Source of the DNA: Candidatus Njordarchaeota archaeon
GTDB taxonomy: Archaea > Asgardarchaeota > Njordarchaeia > Njordarchaeales > JAHKLH01
Length of the DNA: 14,724 nucleotides
Direction of reading: 5' to 3'
Assembly (NCBI GenBank): GCA_029856635.1
Contig: JAHKLH010000019.1
Location: 1-14,724 of the forward strand
Numbering within the stretch: position 1 is the first letter of the stretch; each line of letters starts with the position of its first letter. Below are positions 8,186 to 14,724 of the stretch, one piece after another. Both the position numbers and the translations under genes were made by a program. The notes below the pieces were generated by a model. That model saw only the letters and a list, made by a program, of their open reading frames with translations. It had not been told where the DNA came from and made no database searches.

Positions 8186-8926
8186 TCATGTTACAGCTCC
8201 CACGCCAGATTTTATTATTGAACCAATTTCAAGAATCAATTCTTCATCTTTACTAAGAACTCCTTTGATCGCTCTTTTGACGTTCTCTGGATTCGTTGCA
8301 TCAAAAATTAGTGCAGGTATTTTCGCTCTTTCAAGTATTTTTAATGTTACAAAGTCAAGAAGCGGATACCTTCCTGCAGCAGACGATTCTTTGAGTAGTA
8401 TTTTCATTAATTCCTTTACTGTTATCTTATCTATTTTTCTTGCTGATTTTGTTTTGTAGGGATCGCCTGAATAAACACCTTTTACATTTGTACCAAATAA
8501 CAAATAATCTGCTCGTATTTTCTCTGCAATTAGTGCAGCACATGCAGAAGTAGATTGGCCTGGAAAGAATCCCCCAGAAATCGCTATGTTAAAACATTGC
8601 AATTGGTCTATTGTTTCCGAGATCGTTTTTGCAATGCGCGGAGGAACATTAATGTTTGCTTGCATCAGTGCTAATCGAAATAGTTCTGCATTTACATGAG
8701 TTAGTAAGATTCCAATTTCATCTATAGTCACATTATCTGCTCTTAGTTCTCTTGCGATTTCGCAATATTTCTTCGCTACTTTTCCACCGCCAATAACTAT
8801 TGCAAGTTTGATATTATGTGTTTTAATTATACCAGCAATTACACGTGCATAATTTATCAGTCGCTTAGCACTGAGATCTTCAAAAAGTACAGAACCCCCC
8901 AGTTTCAAAACAAGTTTTTTGTCCAT
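8186..8926 (-). CDS. pyrH: UMP kinase (archaeal type)
   Basis: This 246-residue amino-acid-kinase-fold protein is predicted to phosphorylate UMP to UDP with ATP, a step in pyrimidine nucleotide synthesis in the cytoplasm. Motifs include KLGGSVL (8-14), VIGGGKVAKKY (44-54), a GGFFPGQST loop (118-126) near the UMP site and TNVKGVYSGDP (146-156), the nucleotide-binding segment. The order and spacing fit archaeal PyrH. Other kinases of this fold, such as isopentenyl phosphate kinase or aspartokinase, are less likely because the archaeal UMP kinase form GGGKxAxxY plus TNVxGVYxxDP is present. The ATG at 8926 has GGGAGG seven bases upstream. It is the first gene of the leftward cluster; 99 nt separate it from the GTPase. 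It diverges from the small winged-helix regulator. Confidence 0.88.
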   Translation of the reverse strand: MDKKLVLKLGGSVLFEDLSAKRLINYARVIAGIIKTHNIKLAIVIGGGKVAKKYCEIARELRADNVTIDEIGILLTHVNAELFRLALMQANINVPPRIAKTISETIDQLQCFNIAISGGFFPGQSTSACAALIAEKIRADYLLFGTNVKGVYSGDPYKTKSARKIDKITVKELMKILLKESSAAGRYPLLDFVTLKILERAKIPALIFDATNPENVKRAIKGVLSKDEELILEIGSIIKSGVGAVT

Positions 8927-8975
8927 TTATTTCCTCCCTTTGCTATTTCTCAATCTAATACAAAGAGTTTGTTGC

Positions 8976-8984
8976 AATTTAAAC
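8976..8984 (-). promoter_or_regulatory. Possible TATA box for pyrH and the leftward gene cluster
   Basis: The minus strand reads GTTTAAATT. A start about 26 nt downstream, near 8954, would leave a leader of some 28 nt that includes the GGGAGG ribosome site. The position in a divergent intergenic region makes a promoter likely; the exact box is uncertain. Confidence 0.4.
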
Positions 8985-9100
8985 GCGAAAATTACAAACG
9001 TACGCCCATAATGACGCACTGGGAAAGCATTCTTAGTGGTTTTCTCTCGACTTTAATTCACATTTAAGTCTTCTTTTCTTTTTATATTAGTTTGATAAAA

Positions 9101-9370
9101 ATGAAACTCAGCGATTTATTTAGAAATCAAACTGTCGCAAGATTACTTGATTGCTTACTAGAAAATCCTGATCAGTTTTTTACGATTTCTCAGTTAGCGA
9201 AAAAAGCAAAAGTATCACTTAGTGTGACTCTTGAGAGAATAAGAGAACTAGAAAGACTCGGAATTATAAAGAAAATTCATTCTGGAAAACTTCGTTTATA
9301 CAAATTAAATACTGAAAACCGCATTACTAAAGCGCTGCTTGAATTTTTTGGAAAAATCAGGTATATCTGA
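9101..9370 (+). CDS. Small winged-helix (ArsR/MarR-like) transcription regulator
   Basis: This 89-residue protein is almost entirely one winged helix-turn-helix domain. The N-terminal helix TVARLLDCLLENPD (11-24) is followed by the helix-turn-helix TISQLAKKAKVSLSVTLERIRELERLGII (about 28-56) and a wing with GKLRLYKLN (62-70). It lacks any sensor domain or metal-binding cysteines. The likely role is DNA binding as a dimer, at an unknown target. It diverges from pyrH and is the only clearly intact plus-strand gene in the window, so regulation of its own or the divergent promoter is possible. I chose the ATG at 9101; the frame extends three codons to a TTG at 9092. No strong ribosome site is present, so the mRNA may be leaderless or nearly so. 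Confidence 0.8.
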   Translation: MKLSDLFRNQTVARLLDCLLENPDQFFTISQLAKKAKVSLSVTLERIRELERLGIIKKIHSGKLRLYKLNTENRITKALLEFFGKIRYI

Positions 9371-9660
9371 ATAGATCATTTATTTTATTTCTAAATCATA
9401 TTAACAATGTCATACTAAATCTCCTTGTTGATCATTGTCTGAAAGTGTCGTATGTAGGAAACCTTGAGTAATTAAACTAACAACGACTCACTAAGAGTCA
9501 CCCGCGAATAATCATTTCTGGTGGGAAGATATCAAATACCACGGAATCCTTCAAATTTATTTGCAAAACTAGCACTTAATTAATGTAAAATCATCAGTAT
9601 CTTATAACAAAAAATGTTGAAATCTTGTAATCATAGCTCTTATTTCTACTTTTCAAAATC

Positions 9661-9798
9661 TTACGTTTTCATAAGATAGACTGCTCGTTTTTCTACTGTG
9701 ACCACATGAATATTATTTCTACGGATATGATAAACTTCACAAGTTTGTAGAATCATGTGTTGATATCTACTCTTTCCCTTTTGTTCTCTTCTTAGCAT
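9661..9798 (-). CDS. Weak candidate small protein (45 codons)
   Basis: A short frame begins at an ATG 21 nt beyond the stop of the DUF354 gene, on the same strand and in the same reading phase. The peptide is basic at its start (MLRREQKGKSRYQH) and ends in VVTVEKRAVYLMKT. I recognise no family. There is no Shine-Dalgarno site before the first ATG, and only a weak one before the internal ATG at 9756. The frame overlaps the bulged hairpin at 9703-9759, so one of the two signals may be accidental. It could also be a remnant of a longer gene. Confidence 0.15.
   Translation of the reverse strand: MLRREQKGKSRYQHMILQTCEVYHIRRNNIHVVTVEKRAVYLMKT
9703..9759. repeat. Bulged hairpin with a fully paired 19-nt 3' arm
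   Basis: The contiguous 3' arm at 9741-9759 pairs in three blocks with the 5' side: AAGTTT with AAACTT (9732-9737), GTAGAA with TTCTAC (9717-9722) and TCATGTG with CACATGA (9703-9709). The loop is CAC (9738-9740). Two bulges, 9 nt (9723-9731) and 7 nt (9710-9716), lie on one side only. This could be a structured RNA on either strand, a processing or termination signal downstream of the DUF354 gene, or chance in AT-rich DNA. Strand and role are unknown. Confidence 0.45.
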
Positions 9799-9819
9799 CT
9801 AGAAGTATTCTTTTAGAAC

Positions 9820-10914
9820 TTATGCTCTTTTTCGTGTGTCATACGACGCATGTAATAACTCTATCACTTTACTTGCGATATATTCTGCGGGATTTTCCAT
9901 ACTTTCTAATTCCTTTTTTGCTCTTTCCCGATAATCTTCTTTAAGGTCATTATTAGTAAGTAATTCATGTGTAAGTTTAGGGACATCCTCTATTCTTTTA
10001 GGTTTGAAAAGAAATCTGCGCTCTAATAGATATTCAAGGCAATACATCTTGTATGGAATTGGAAAAATAGATATTACTGGAGTTCCAAGTAATGCCGCTT
10101 CTTGTGCCATTGTACCCCCACCACATATAAGAACATCCGCATAGCTCAATAGACTCGTTGCGTCAATGGGTTTTTCAGTAATTATTACGTTTTTATATTG
10201 AAGCTCACTTTTTAACTTTTCGAGTTGAGCTTCATATCTAGGAATTACTACGATTTGTACATCATTACCTAGTTCCCTGATAAGATTTTTCACAATTGTA
10301 CCCGTTGGATCTTTTACGCGACCCATAACATAGGTTGCAAAAATTTCTAATGCTCTTACAACAATTATTGGTTTATCCAGGCTTAAATTTAACTCGTTTA
10401 GAACATTTTTTCGTGGCTTAAAATCTTTTAACCATGCTACGACATCAAGAGCTCTATATTGAAATATTCTATCTTCATCTATTCCATATTTCACCCATGC
10501 ATGTTTTGGGATTACCCAAGGTGTAAAAAGACATTGAGAAAGTGGTATAGTTAACTTTGGAGATGCTTCAGTATGAGGTGAATCATTTGCACAAAAATGT
10601 GGAATCGCTAACCCATATGCTACTCTTGCACACTCTGGGCTTGAGAAAGATATTGCTCCATCTGGTTTGAATTCTTCCACAATTGGAATCAATCCAAGAA
10701 TTCTTGTCGTGCTAGCAATTAGCTTTTCCTTTAAAGTTATTCCATAATGTCCAATAATTCTAGCTCGAATATTCCAAATTTCCAGAAGTTTTAAATTTTC
10801 CCTAAAAGCACGTGTTGTAAAGAGGATTTTAGCTCCTTTTTGCCTTAATTTTTCAGCAACCTTATTTAGAAAAATCACAGACTTTGGATCTTGTGCATCA
10901 ATCCAAATTTTCAT
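9820..10914 (-). CDS. DUF354 family protein, predicted GT-B-like glycosyltransferase
   Basis: The 364-residue protein matches the DUF354 family, archaeal proteins resembling GT-B glycosyltransferases and UDP-GlcNAc 2-epimerases. It opens with KIWIDAQDPKSVIFLNKVAEKL, the family's strand plus helix. The N-terminal half contains FSSPECARVAYGLAIPHFCANDSPHTEA (about 90-117). The C-terminal half has the nucleotide-sugar-type loop ADVLICGGGTMAQEAALLGTPVIS (259-282), followed by an FPIPYKM stretch. A sugar-transfer role in surface glycan synthesis fits the neighbouring epimerase, but donor and acceptor are unknown. The frame opens at a GTG at 10923, but that GTG lies within the ribosome site GGTGAT; the ATG at 10914, five bases on, is the better start. 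The gene follows the epimerase by about 60 nt on the same strand. Confidence 0.85.
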   Translation of the reverse strand: MKIWIDAQDPKSVIFLNKVAEKLRQKGAKILFTTRAFRENLKLLEIWNIRARIIGHYGITLKEKLIASTTRILGLIPIVEEFKPDGAISFSSPECARVAYGLAIPHFCANDSPHTEASPKLTIPLSQCLFTPWVIPKHAWVKYGIDEDRIFQYRALDVVAWLKDFKPRKNVLNELNLSLDKPIIVVRALEIFATYVMGRVKDPTGTIVKNLIRELGNDVQIVVIPRYEAQLEKLKSELQYKNVIITEKPIDATSLLSYADVLICGGGTMAQEAALLGTPVISIFPIPYKMYCLEYLLERRFLFKPKRIEDVPKLTHELLTNNDLKEDYRERAKKELESMENPAEYIASKVIELLHASYDTRKRA

Positions 10915-10976
10915 TGTGATCACCTTCGTGAAAACATTTACTTAATCATTAATTTGCTAAAAAATTAAAGGCTTGA

Positions 10977-11984
10977 TTAAACACGTGGGGGGGACTTCCA
11001 GCGATCAGGATTTTTAAGAATCCATTCTATTTCTCTCATAACACCTTCTCGCAAATTTACTAGTGGTTTCCATCCATATTTGTTTCTTATTCTTTTGATA
11101 TCCATCCACATTCTTTTTAACTCATTTTTAATTCTCCATCTTCCAGTAATTTTAGAATATCCTCCCTCTGGGACATCTTCAAACATTAGTTCAATATCCT
11201 TTCCAGAAATATCTATTAGCATCCTAGCTAAATTAATTATGCTTACTTCTTCCCCAGAAGAAACATTGTAAACTTCACATTCATAATCATCTTGTTCCAA
11301 TATTATTTGGCAAGCTCTAGCTACATCTTCTACATAAACAAAATCCCGTGTGTTTTTTCCATCCCCAAAAATAACTGGAGGAAGATTCTCAATGAATATT
11401 CTTCTGATAAATATTGTTAAGACTCTACCAAACCATTCACGGGGTCCATATACAATTCCATATCGCAATGAAACGGACCTGATACCATAAAGATTATAGT
11501 AAACTTTTAAATAATATTCGCATGCTAACTTACTCGCACCATACGGCCACTTTGGATTCTTTGGATGATCCTCATCTTGTGGAACATATATAGGTTCACC
11601 ATATACTGCAGCAGATGATGCAAAAATAAATCTTTTTATACCATGTTTTACGGCTATTTCAAGCAGATTTAAGGTGCCCTCTACATTTACTTTTAAATCA
11701 AATAAAGGTTTATTTATAGCAGTTGAGATCTCTAATTGTGCTGCTTGGTGTATAATAACGTCAACGCCCTTTGAAATATCCAATAACTTCTGCATGTCAA
11801 GAATGTCACCTTTAACGAATTTAACATTCTCCATTTTGAGAAGTTCCCTAATGTTATCAATGGATCCAGTTGATAAATTATCATATATTATGATTTCATA
11901 TCCATGTTTTGCTAGAATTTCTGAGATGAACGATCCAATAAATCCAGCACCACCCGTCACTAGAATTTTTCTAATTTGATTCAT
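10977..11984 (-). CDS. NAD-dependent epimerase/dehydratase (GalE-like, extended SDR)
   Basis: This 335-residue protein is an extended short-chain dehydrogenase acting on a nucleotide sugar, most like UDP-glucose/GlcNAc 4-epimerases. The NAD-binding motif GGAGFIG is at 11-17 and DNLSTG at 35-40, with a conserved GD at 59-60. The catalytic Ser is in FASSAAVYGEP (121-131), and Tyr148 and Lys152 form YGASK. LRYGIVYGP (174-182) and TRDFVYVEDVA (212-222) are substrate-side motifs of the family. The exact sugar, and whether the reaction is epimerisation, dehydration or decarboxylation, cannot be fixed from sequence. A GTG at 11993 opens the frame, but it belongs to the ribosome site GTGATTAG; the ATG at 11984 is preferred. 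The gene precedes DUF354 and follows an ATP-grasp gene. Confidence 0.92.
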   Translation of the reverse strand: MNQIRKILVTGGAGFIGSFISEILAKHGYEIIIYDNLSTGSIDNIRELLKMENVKFVKGDILDMQKLLDISKGVDVIIHQAAQLEISTAINKPLFDLKVNVEGTLNLLEIAVKHGIKRFIFASSAAVYGEPIYVPQDEDHPKNPKWPYGASKLACEYYLKVYYNLYGIRSVSLRYGIVYGPREWFGRVLTIFIRRIFIENLPPVIFGDGKNTRDFVYVEDVARACQIILEQDDYECEVYNVSSGEEVSIINLARMLIDISGKDIELMFEDVPEGGYSKITGRWRIKNELKRMWMDIKRIRNKYGWKPLVNLREGVMREIEWILKNPDRWKSPPRV

Positions 11985-12048
11985 TCTAATCACTGAAACA
12001 AAAATGAAGACTCATAGATTTAATATTACAACATTGCTCTTCGTATCA

Positions 12049-12057
12049 TATATTTAA
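12049..12057 (-). promoter_or_regulatory. Possible TATA box for the epimerase gene
   Basis: The minus strand reads TTAAATATA in the 125-nt gap between the ATP-grasp stop and the epimerase start. A start near 12025 would give a leader of about 40 nt with GTGATTAG as ribosome site. A second AT-rich candidate (near 12017-12028) exists, so the call is weak. Confidence 0.3.
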
Positions 12058-12109
12058 TCATCACAAACATTCATTCGTAAATATTAATTTTATTAATTTT
12101 TGTGTATGG

Positions 12110-13237
12110 TTATCTGCTTAGTTTCTTATAAATCCTAATTGCTCTCCATTTTCCTTCGATTACTAAATGTTGTCCAGTATCTATATGTCTAATCCAATAG
12201 AGACCCGCGGGGAGTATATTGTATTTCGGAATATTTCTAGGTATTGATTCCTTATAGGCTAGTTTCACTAAAACGTAAGGCATGTTTGCATACCAAATTC
12301 CAAGCTTCATACCCGCATATGAGAAGAAGTATGATGTAGTAAAGAACCGACCAGCGTTAATTTCAGTTACGCAAGGTACGCCATCCTTGTTTTCTTTGAG
12401 ATCCACAGAATAAACACCATTTGGGTTTGGATCTATAGCTAATACTGCTTCCGTTGCAATTTCATTAACTTTGTCATCATGTATTGTTCTAGCTACGGCG
12501 GGAGTGCCAGTTATTCCCGACGGCGACAAATGCGGGTAGATGTATTCTAACCTTTCCCGCGCTTGAGATACTACTAGTTCTCCATCCTTCCACACACTCA
12601 TCCATGCGAGATTTCTTCCAGGTAAATATTCTTGAGCAATAAATTCCCAATTAACACCTCGAGACCACCAATATTTTATCCAATGCAATGCTGTTTCAAC
12701 ATTATATGCTGGTGTCGATCCACGACCACCAGCCCCCCTAGTTGCTCGAATCCAAATTGGCGATCCAAATTCTTCAAAGGCTTTTTTAATGTCTTCCTCT
12801 ACATGATTCCTTCTTATTTTTATTGTCCTAGCAATAGGTACTCCTTTTTTCCTTAATACTTCTGCTGTTTTTTCCTTATCTTGCGCAATTCGAATAGCGT
12901 GCCTACTCGGTAAAAAAACAGAAGCATTAATTTTCTCACGATTCTCTGAAATAACTCGCACTTCAATGTCTGGTTGCGGTTGAACTAGGTAGATGTCTTC
13001 TCTTTCAATTATTTCGTTTAATATGTCTATGTAGTTTAGTTCAGTACATTTAGGAACAAGATACCATTTATCCGCTTCCTCATCAATTAGCTCAAGATGA
13101 TACAAATTACAATCTGTGGCAACAGCGTAAATTTTTTCTGGTGCAATTCTCCAAGATTTGAGCGTATTCCAGCCTGCAGGACCTCCCGCTCCTGTGAGCA
13201 TTACTCGATATTTCGCATTTCTTGATGATTTCATCAT
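12110..13237 (-). CDS. ATP-grasp carboxylate-amine ligase of unknown substrate
   Basis: The 375-residue protein has the layout of ATP-grasp ligases similar to one half of carbamoyl-phosphate synthase. An N-terminal Rossmann-like pre-ATP-grasp domain begins VMLTGAGGPAGWNTL (12-26). The ATP-grasp domain follows, with the glycine-rich loop RATRGAGGRGS (164-174), hinge region AQEYLPGRN (201-209) and metal ligands D279 (VYSVDL) and E292/N294 (EINAGR). Such enzymes join a carboxylate to an amine or other nucleophile via an acyl-phosphate, using ATP. No known substrate-specific family is evident to me. Its neighbours are sugar enzymes, so it may decorate a nucleotide sugar or glycan with an amino acid; this is inference. 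Two adjacent ATGs (13237, 13234) follow GGAGAT; spacing slightly favours the second. Confidence 0.85.
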   Translation of the reverse strand: MMKSSRNAKYRVMLTGAGGPAGWNTLKSWRIAPEKIYAVATDCNLYHLELIDEEADKWYLVPKCTELNYIDILNEIIEREDIYLVQPQPDIEVRVISENREKINASVFLPSRHAIRIAQDKEKTAEVLRKKGVPIARTIKIRRNHVEEDIKKAFEEFGSPIWIRATRGAGGRGSTPAYNVETALHWIKYWWSRGVNWEFIAQEYLPGRNLAWMSVWKDGELVVSQARERLEYIYPHLSPSGITGTPAVARTIHDDKVNEIATEAVLAIDPNPNGVYSVDLKENKDGVPCVTEINAGRFFTTSYFFSYAGMKLGIWYANMPYVLVKLAYKESIPRNIPKYNILPAGLYWIRHIDTGQHLVIEGKWRAIRIYKKLSR

Positions 13238-13320
13238 TATCTCCTTTAAAAGCTAAAAATAATCACTCATTTTACACCAATGTCAAATAATTATTAAAAA
13301 TCATGATCTCTCAAAAAATC

Positions 13321-13329
13321 TTTTTATAA
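13321..13329 (-). promoter_or_regulatory. Possible TATA box for the ATP-grasp gene
   Basis: The minus strand reads TTATAAAAA, a good TATA match. It lies inside the last codons of the decayed nucleotidyltransferase gene. A start about 26 nt on gives a leader of roughly 60 nt. A nearer AT-rich stretch at 13286-13297 is an alternative. Confidence 0.35.
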
Positions 13330-14058
13330 CACTTGGTTAACTCGAAAATACAATTTAACATCCTTCAGAAACTCATAAACTCTTAATATAAAATCTCGTA
13401 TCTCCCTTTCATTCATACATAATGAGGAAAACTTCACCTAAGCTCGTATGCTTTATCCAACGTAGAAAAATGCTTGGAAAATTCCAGAAAAGCCCACTTA
13501 AATTCTCTTATTATATCTCTCTTATCAAGCAGATATTTTACCCTTGAAGAACAAACAAACTTTTGCAATAGAAATACATATTTTAATTGCCCTCTTGAGA
13601 AAATTCTTGTCAAGCGGCGATAGATAAAGCATACGTCTAATAATCTCTTCATTAAAAGCAGTTGTTCTCCTAGCAACACTAACTAAATCACCATGGTTAA
13701 CACCATTAAGGATATTTTTTCCAAAAATCACTAAGCGCTTCTCAACGAGATCATTAACACCAACCCTACGATTAAGTAAAACTGGCAGATCCTTAACAAA
13801 GAAAACATCTGGACGTAGATTAACTCTAAACTCCTTTTTAATATCCTCGAGGACTCTTCTAAGGTTGATGAAGAAGTTAGAATCAATTTCAGAATGACTA
13901 ATAAACACGTACACATCAATATCACTAAAACCTGGAGCAAAATCATCACGAAGAACACTACCACCAATAATGATACTCTTAACCTTAACTCCGGCCTCTT
14001 TAAGTCTTTGAACAAATACACGAGCTGCTTTGAGTAATGCATTTTTACTTAACTCCAT
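13324..14058 (-). pseudogene. Minimal nucleotidyltransferase, broken by two frameshifts and a stop
   Basis: The gene starts at ATG 14058 after GGTGAT. Its N-terminal half is a Pol-beta-type nucleotidyltransferase: GGSVLRDDF (32-40 from that ATG), DID (46-48) and a third Asp in RPDVFF, so the catalytic triad is intact. The frame ends early at 13525 after KVCLFFKGKISA. The next frame continues plausibly as KYLLDKRDIIREFKWAFLEF to KAYELR, ending in TGA at 13434-13436. SFPHYV then follows in the same frame, and a third segment NEREIRDFILRVYEFLKD ends at 13324. Joined, these give a normal helical C-terminal domain. The implied lesions are one extra base in the A4 run at 13536-13539, a nonsense codon and one missing base near 13417. 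A shorter but functional protein ending at 13525 is possible. Minimal nucleotidyltransferases often pair with HEPN proteins; no intact partner is seen. Confidence 0.7.
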
Positions 14059-14173
14059 TAAATCACCAACACCTGAATTTAAGATATCTCCTTTCTTAAA
14101 AATCAAGTAATTGCACGAATATCAAACTATATGACTTCTAACATCAACTGAATCTAAAAATTTGTAATTAACT

Positions 14174-14182
14174 GTCTTAAAA
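14174..14182 (+). promoter_or_regulatory. Possible TATA box for the right-edge gene
   Basis: The plus strand reads CTTAAAAAG in the gap between the divergent nucleotidyltransferase and the right-edge gene. A start about 26 nt downstream, near 14204, would lie before all three candidate ATGs (14217, 14274, 14283). The match is moderate. Confidence 0.3.
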
Positions 14183-14273
14183 AGGACAATACAGCGGCTT
14201 GTGAGAAGAACATATTATGATACATTTTTCATTAGTAAAACAAGATTTACTAGCTCGTTTCATTGATTTTGAG

Positions 14274-14724
14274 ATGAAAACCATGTCATTAATACTTGGA
14301 ATAGATACAAGTGGAAATTTCAGATTTTTGGCATCATTTTAGGAGAAATTTCCATATTGAGCCGCATCTATTCTGAATTAACGTCACTAATTAAACGCTC
14401 TCATATTCATATGTCTGCAATAAAGAAAAGTGAAAAAAGAATGATAATCAACAGTCTTAACGTAATATTAGAAAGAGAAAATATTTTTGTAGGATGTATT
14501 GAGGCCGATTTCCAAAGAAGACTTAAAATGTTTGCTGGAAGATTTCATTCGAAGAAAAAAGCCAAAAATCGTGTTTATCGAGAAATTCTCGTGAGAATAG
14601 CGGACATTTGCAGTTATGCGGGAGTACTAACCAATAAGATTTTTGAAATCCATCTTAACTCTGAATTAAGTGATTTAGAGCTCCAACTAAGAAGATTTTT
14701 TCAAATGCAAGCATTGTATTTAAA
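14274..14724 (+). pseudogene. Frameshifted 5' part of an unidentified gene, possibly DUF3800-like
   Basis: A frame from ATG 14274 (or 14283; 14217 is also in phase) reads MSLILGIDTSGNFRFLASF and stops at TAG 14340-14342. The next frame is open from 14276 to the right edge and, past about 14330, continues naturally: GIILGEISILSRIYSELTS, HIHMSAIKKSEKRMI, ENIFVGCIEADFQ. Restoring one T in the T5 run at 14325-14329 joins them as NFRFFGIILGE. An early I-D-x-S-G-N, a following hydrophobic strand, then a His-containing segment before an arginine-rich helix recalls DUF3800 proteins (RNase H-like fold), but the match is loose and the rest is cut off. The break may be real or a homopolymer sequencing error. 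If real, an internal ATG at 14411 could still start a shorter product. Confidence 0.45.

Larger units (their letters stand above)
9371..9819. other. 449-nt intergenic region with inverted repeats, no convincing gene
   Basis: I see no tRNA, CRISPR or recognisable protein family. The stretch holds several inverted repeats: GACTC/GAGTC at 9485-9499, ATCTTA/TAAGAT at 9658-9677 and a large bulged hairpin at 9703-9759. TTTCTAC occurs at 9644-9650, 9690-9696 and 9716-9722. Short minus-strand frames broken by stops look mildly protein-like, so an eroded gene is possible. T-rich sequence just after 9370 may end the regulator transcript. Confidence 0.5.

Noticed and set aside
7875..8459. A 194-codon plus-strand open frame
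   Set aside because: It lies antisense across the pyrH and GTPase genes, both strongly recognisable, and its translation has no family likeness.
8816..9067. An 83-codon plus-strand frame across the pyrH start and its promoter
   Set aside because: It is half antisense to pyrH, has no ribosome site and no family likeness.
9521..9542. GTGG/CCAC short inverted repeat
   Set aside because: Four base pairs around a 14-nt loop is expected by chance.
9585..9600. CTGATGA on the minus strand as a possible C box of a C/D guide RNA
   Set aside because: The first base does not fit the C box consensus and I found no properly spaced D box.
13731..14042. A 103-codon minus-strand frame inside the nucleotidyltransferase
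   Set aside because: The overlapping frame carries the catalytic GGS and DID motifs; this one is Leu/Val-rich shadow sequence.
1..14724. CRISPR array, tRNA, rRNA or insertion sequence
   Set aside because: I saw no regularly spaced repeats, no tRNA T-arm motif with acceptor pairing, no rRNA-like block, and no transposase or terminal inverted repeats.

Overview
The window looks like part of a low-GC (roughly one third G+C) archaeal chromosome. The archaeal signs are a PolD small subunit, the Nep1 rRNA methyltransferase, an archaeal-type UMP kinase, an AMMECR1 protein, TATA-like boxes and Shine-Dalgarno sites of the GGTGAT type. PolD together with an Arf/MglA-like small GTPase carrying an N-terminal longin/roadblock-like domain suggests a TACK or Asgard lineage. 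That placement is inference; no phylogenetic marker here fixes it.

Positions 1-8926 hold a compact run of genes, all on the minus strand, transcribed from right to left. The order is UMP kinase, longin-like/GTPase fusion, AMMECR1 protein, Nep1, PolD small subunit DP1, an unidentified multi-pass membrane protein, an Lhr-type helicase, and the first 34 codons of a UPF0173-like metal-dependent hydrolase. Most gaps are short or overlapping: Nep1 overlaps AMMECR1, DP1 follows Nep1 by 8 nt, and the helicase start overlaps the membrane-protein stop as TAATG. This is a housekeeping cluster for nucleotides, replication, ribosome maturation and RNA/DNA remodelling, with a GTPase and a membrane protein inside it.

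At about 8.93-9.09 kb there is a divergent promoter region. To its right lies a small plus-strand winged-helix regulator (9101-9370). Positions 9371-9819 hold no convincing gene, but contain a bulged hairpin whose 3' arm pairs in full over 19 bases, some shorter inverted repeats and one weak 45-codon frame.

Positions 9820-13237 (minus strand) encode an ATP-grasp ligase, a UDP-sugar epimerase/dehydratase and a DUF354 GT-B-like glycosyltransferase. These are probably one cell-surface glycan or glycolipid pathway with unknown substrates.

Positions 13.3-14.7 kb look eroded. A minimal nucleotidyltransferase gene on the minus strand carries an apparent frameshift, a nonsense codon and a second frameshift. 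Diverging from it, a plus-strand gene running off the right edge also has an apparent one-base frameshift near its start. Either this is an accessory, decaying segment or the assembly has homopolymer errors there; the nonsense codon favours decay for the first gene.
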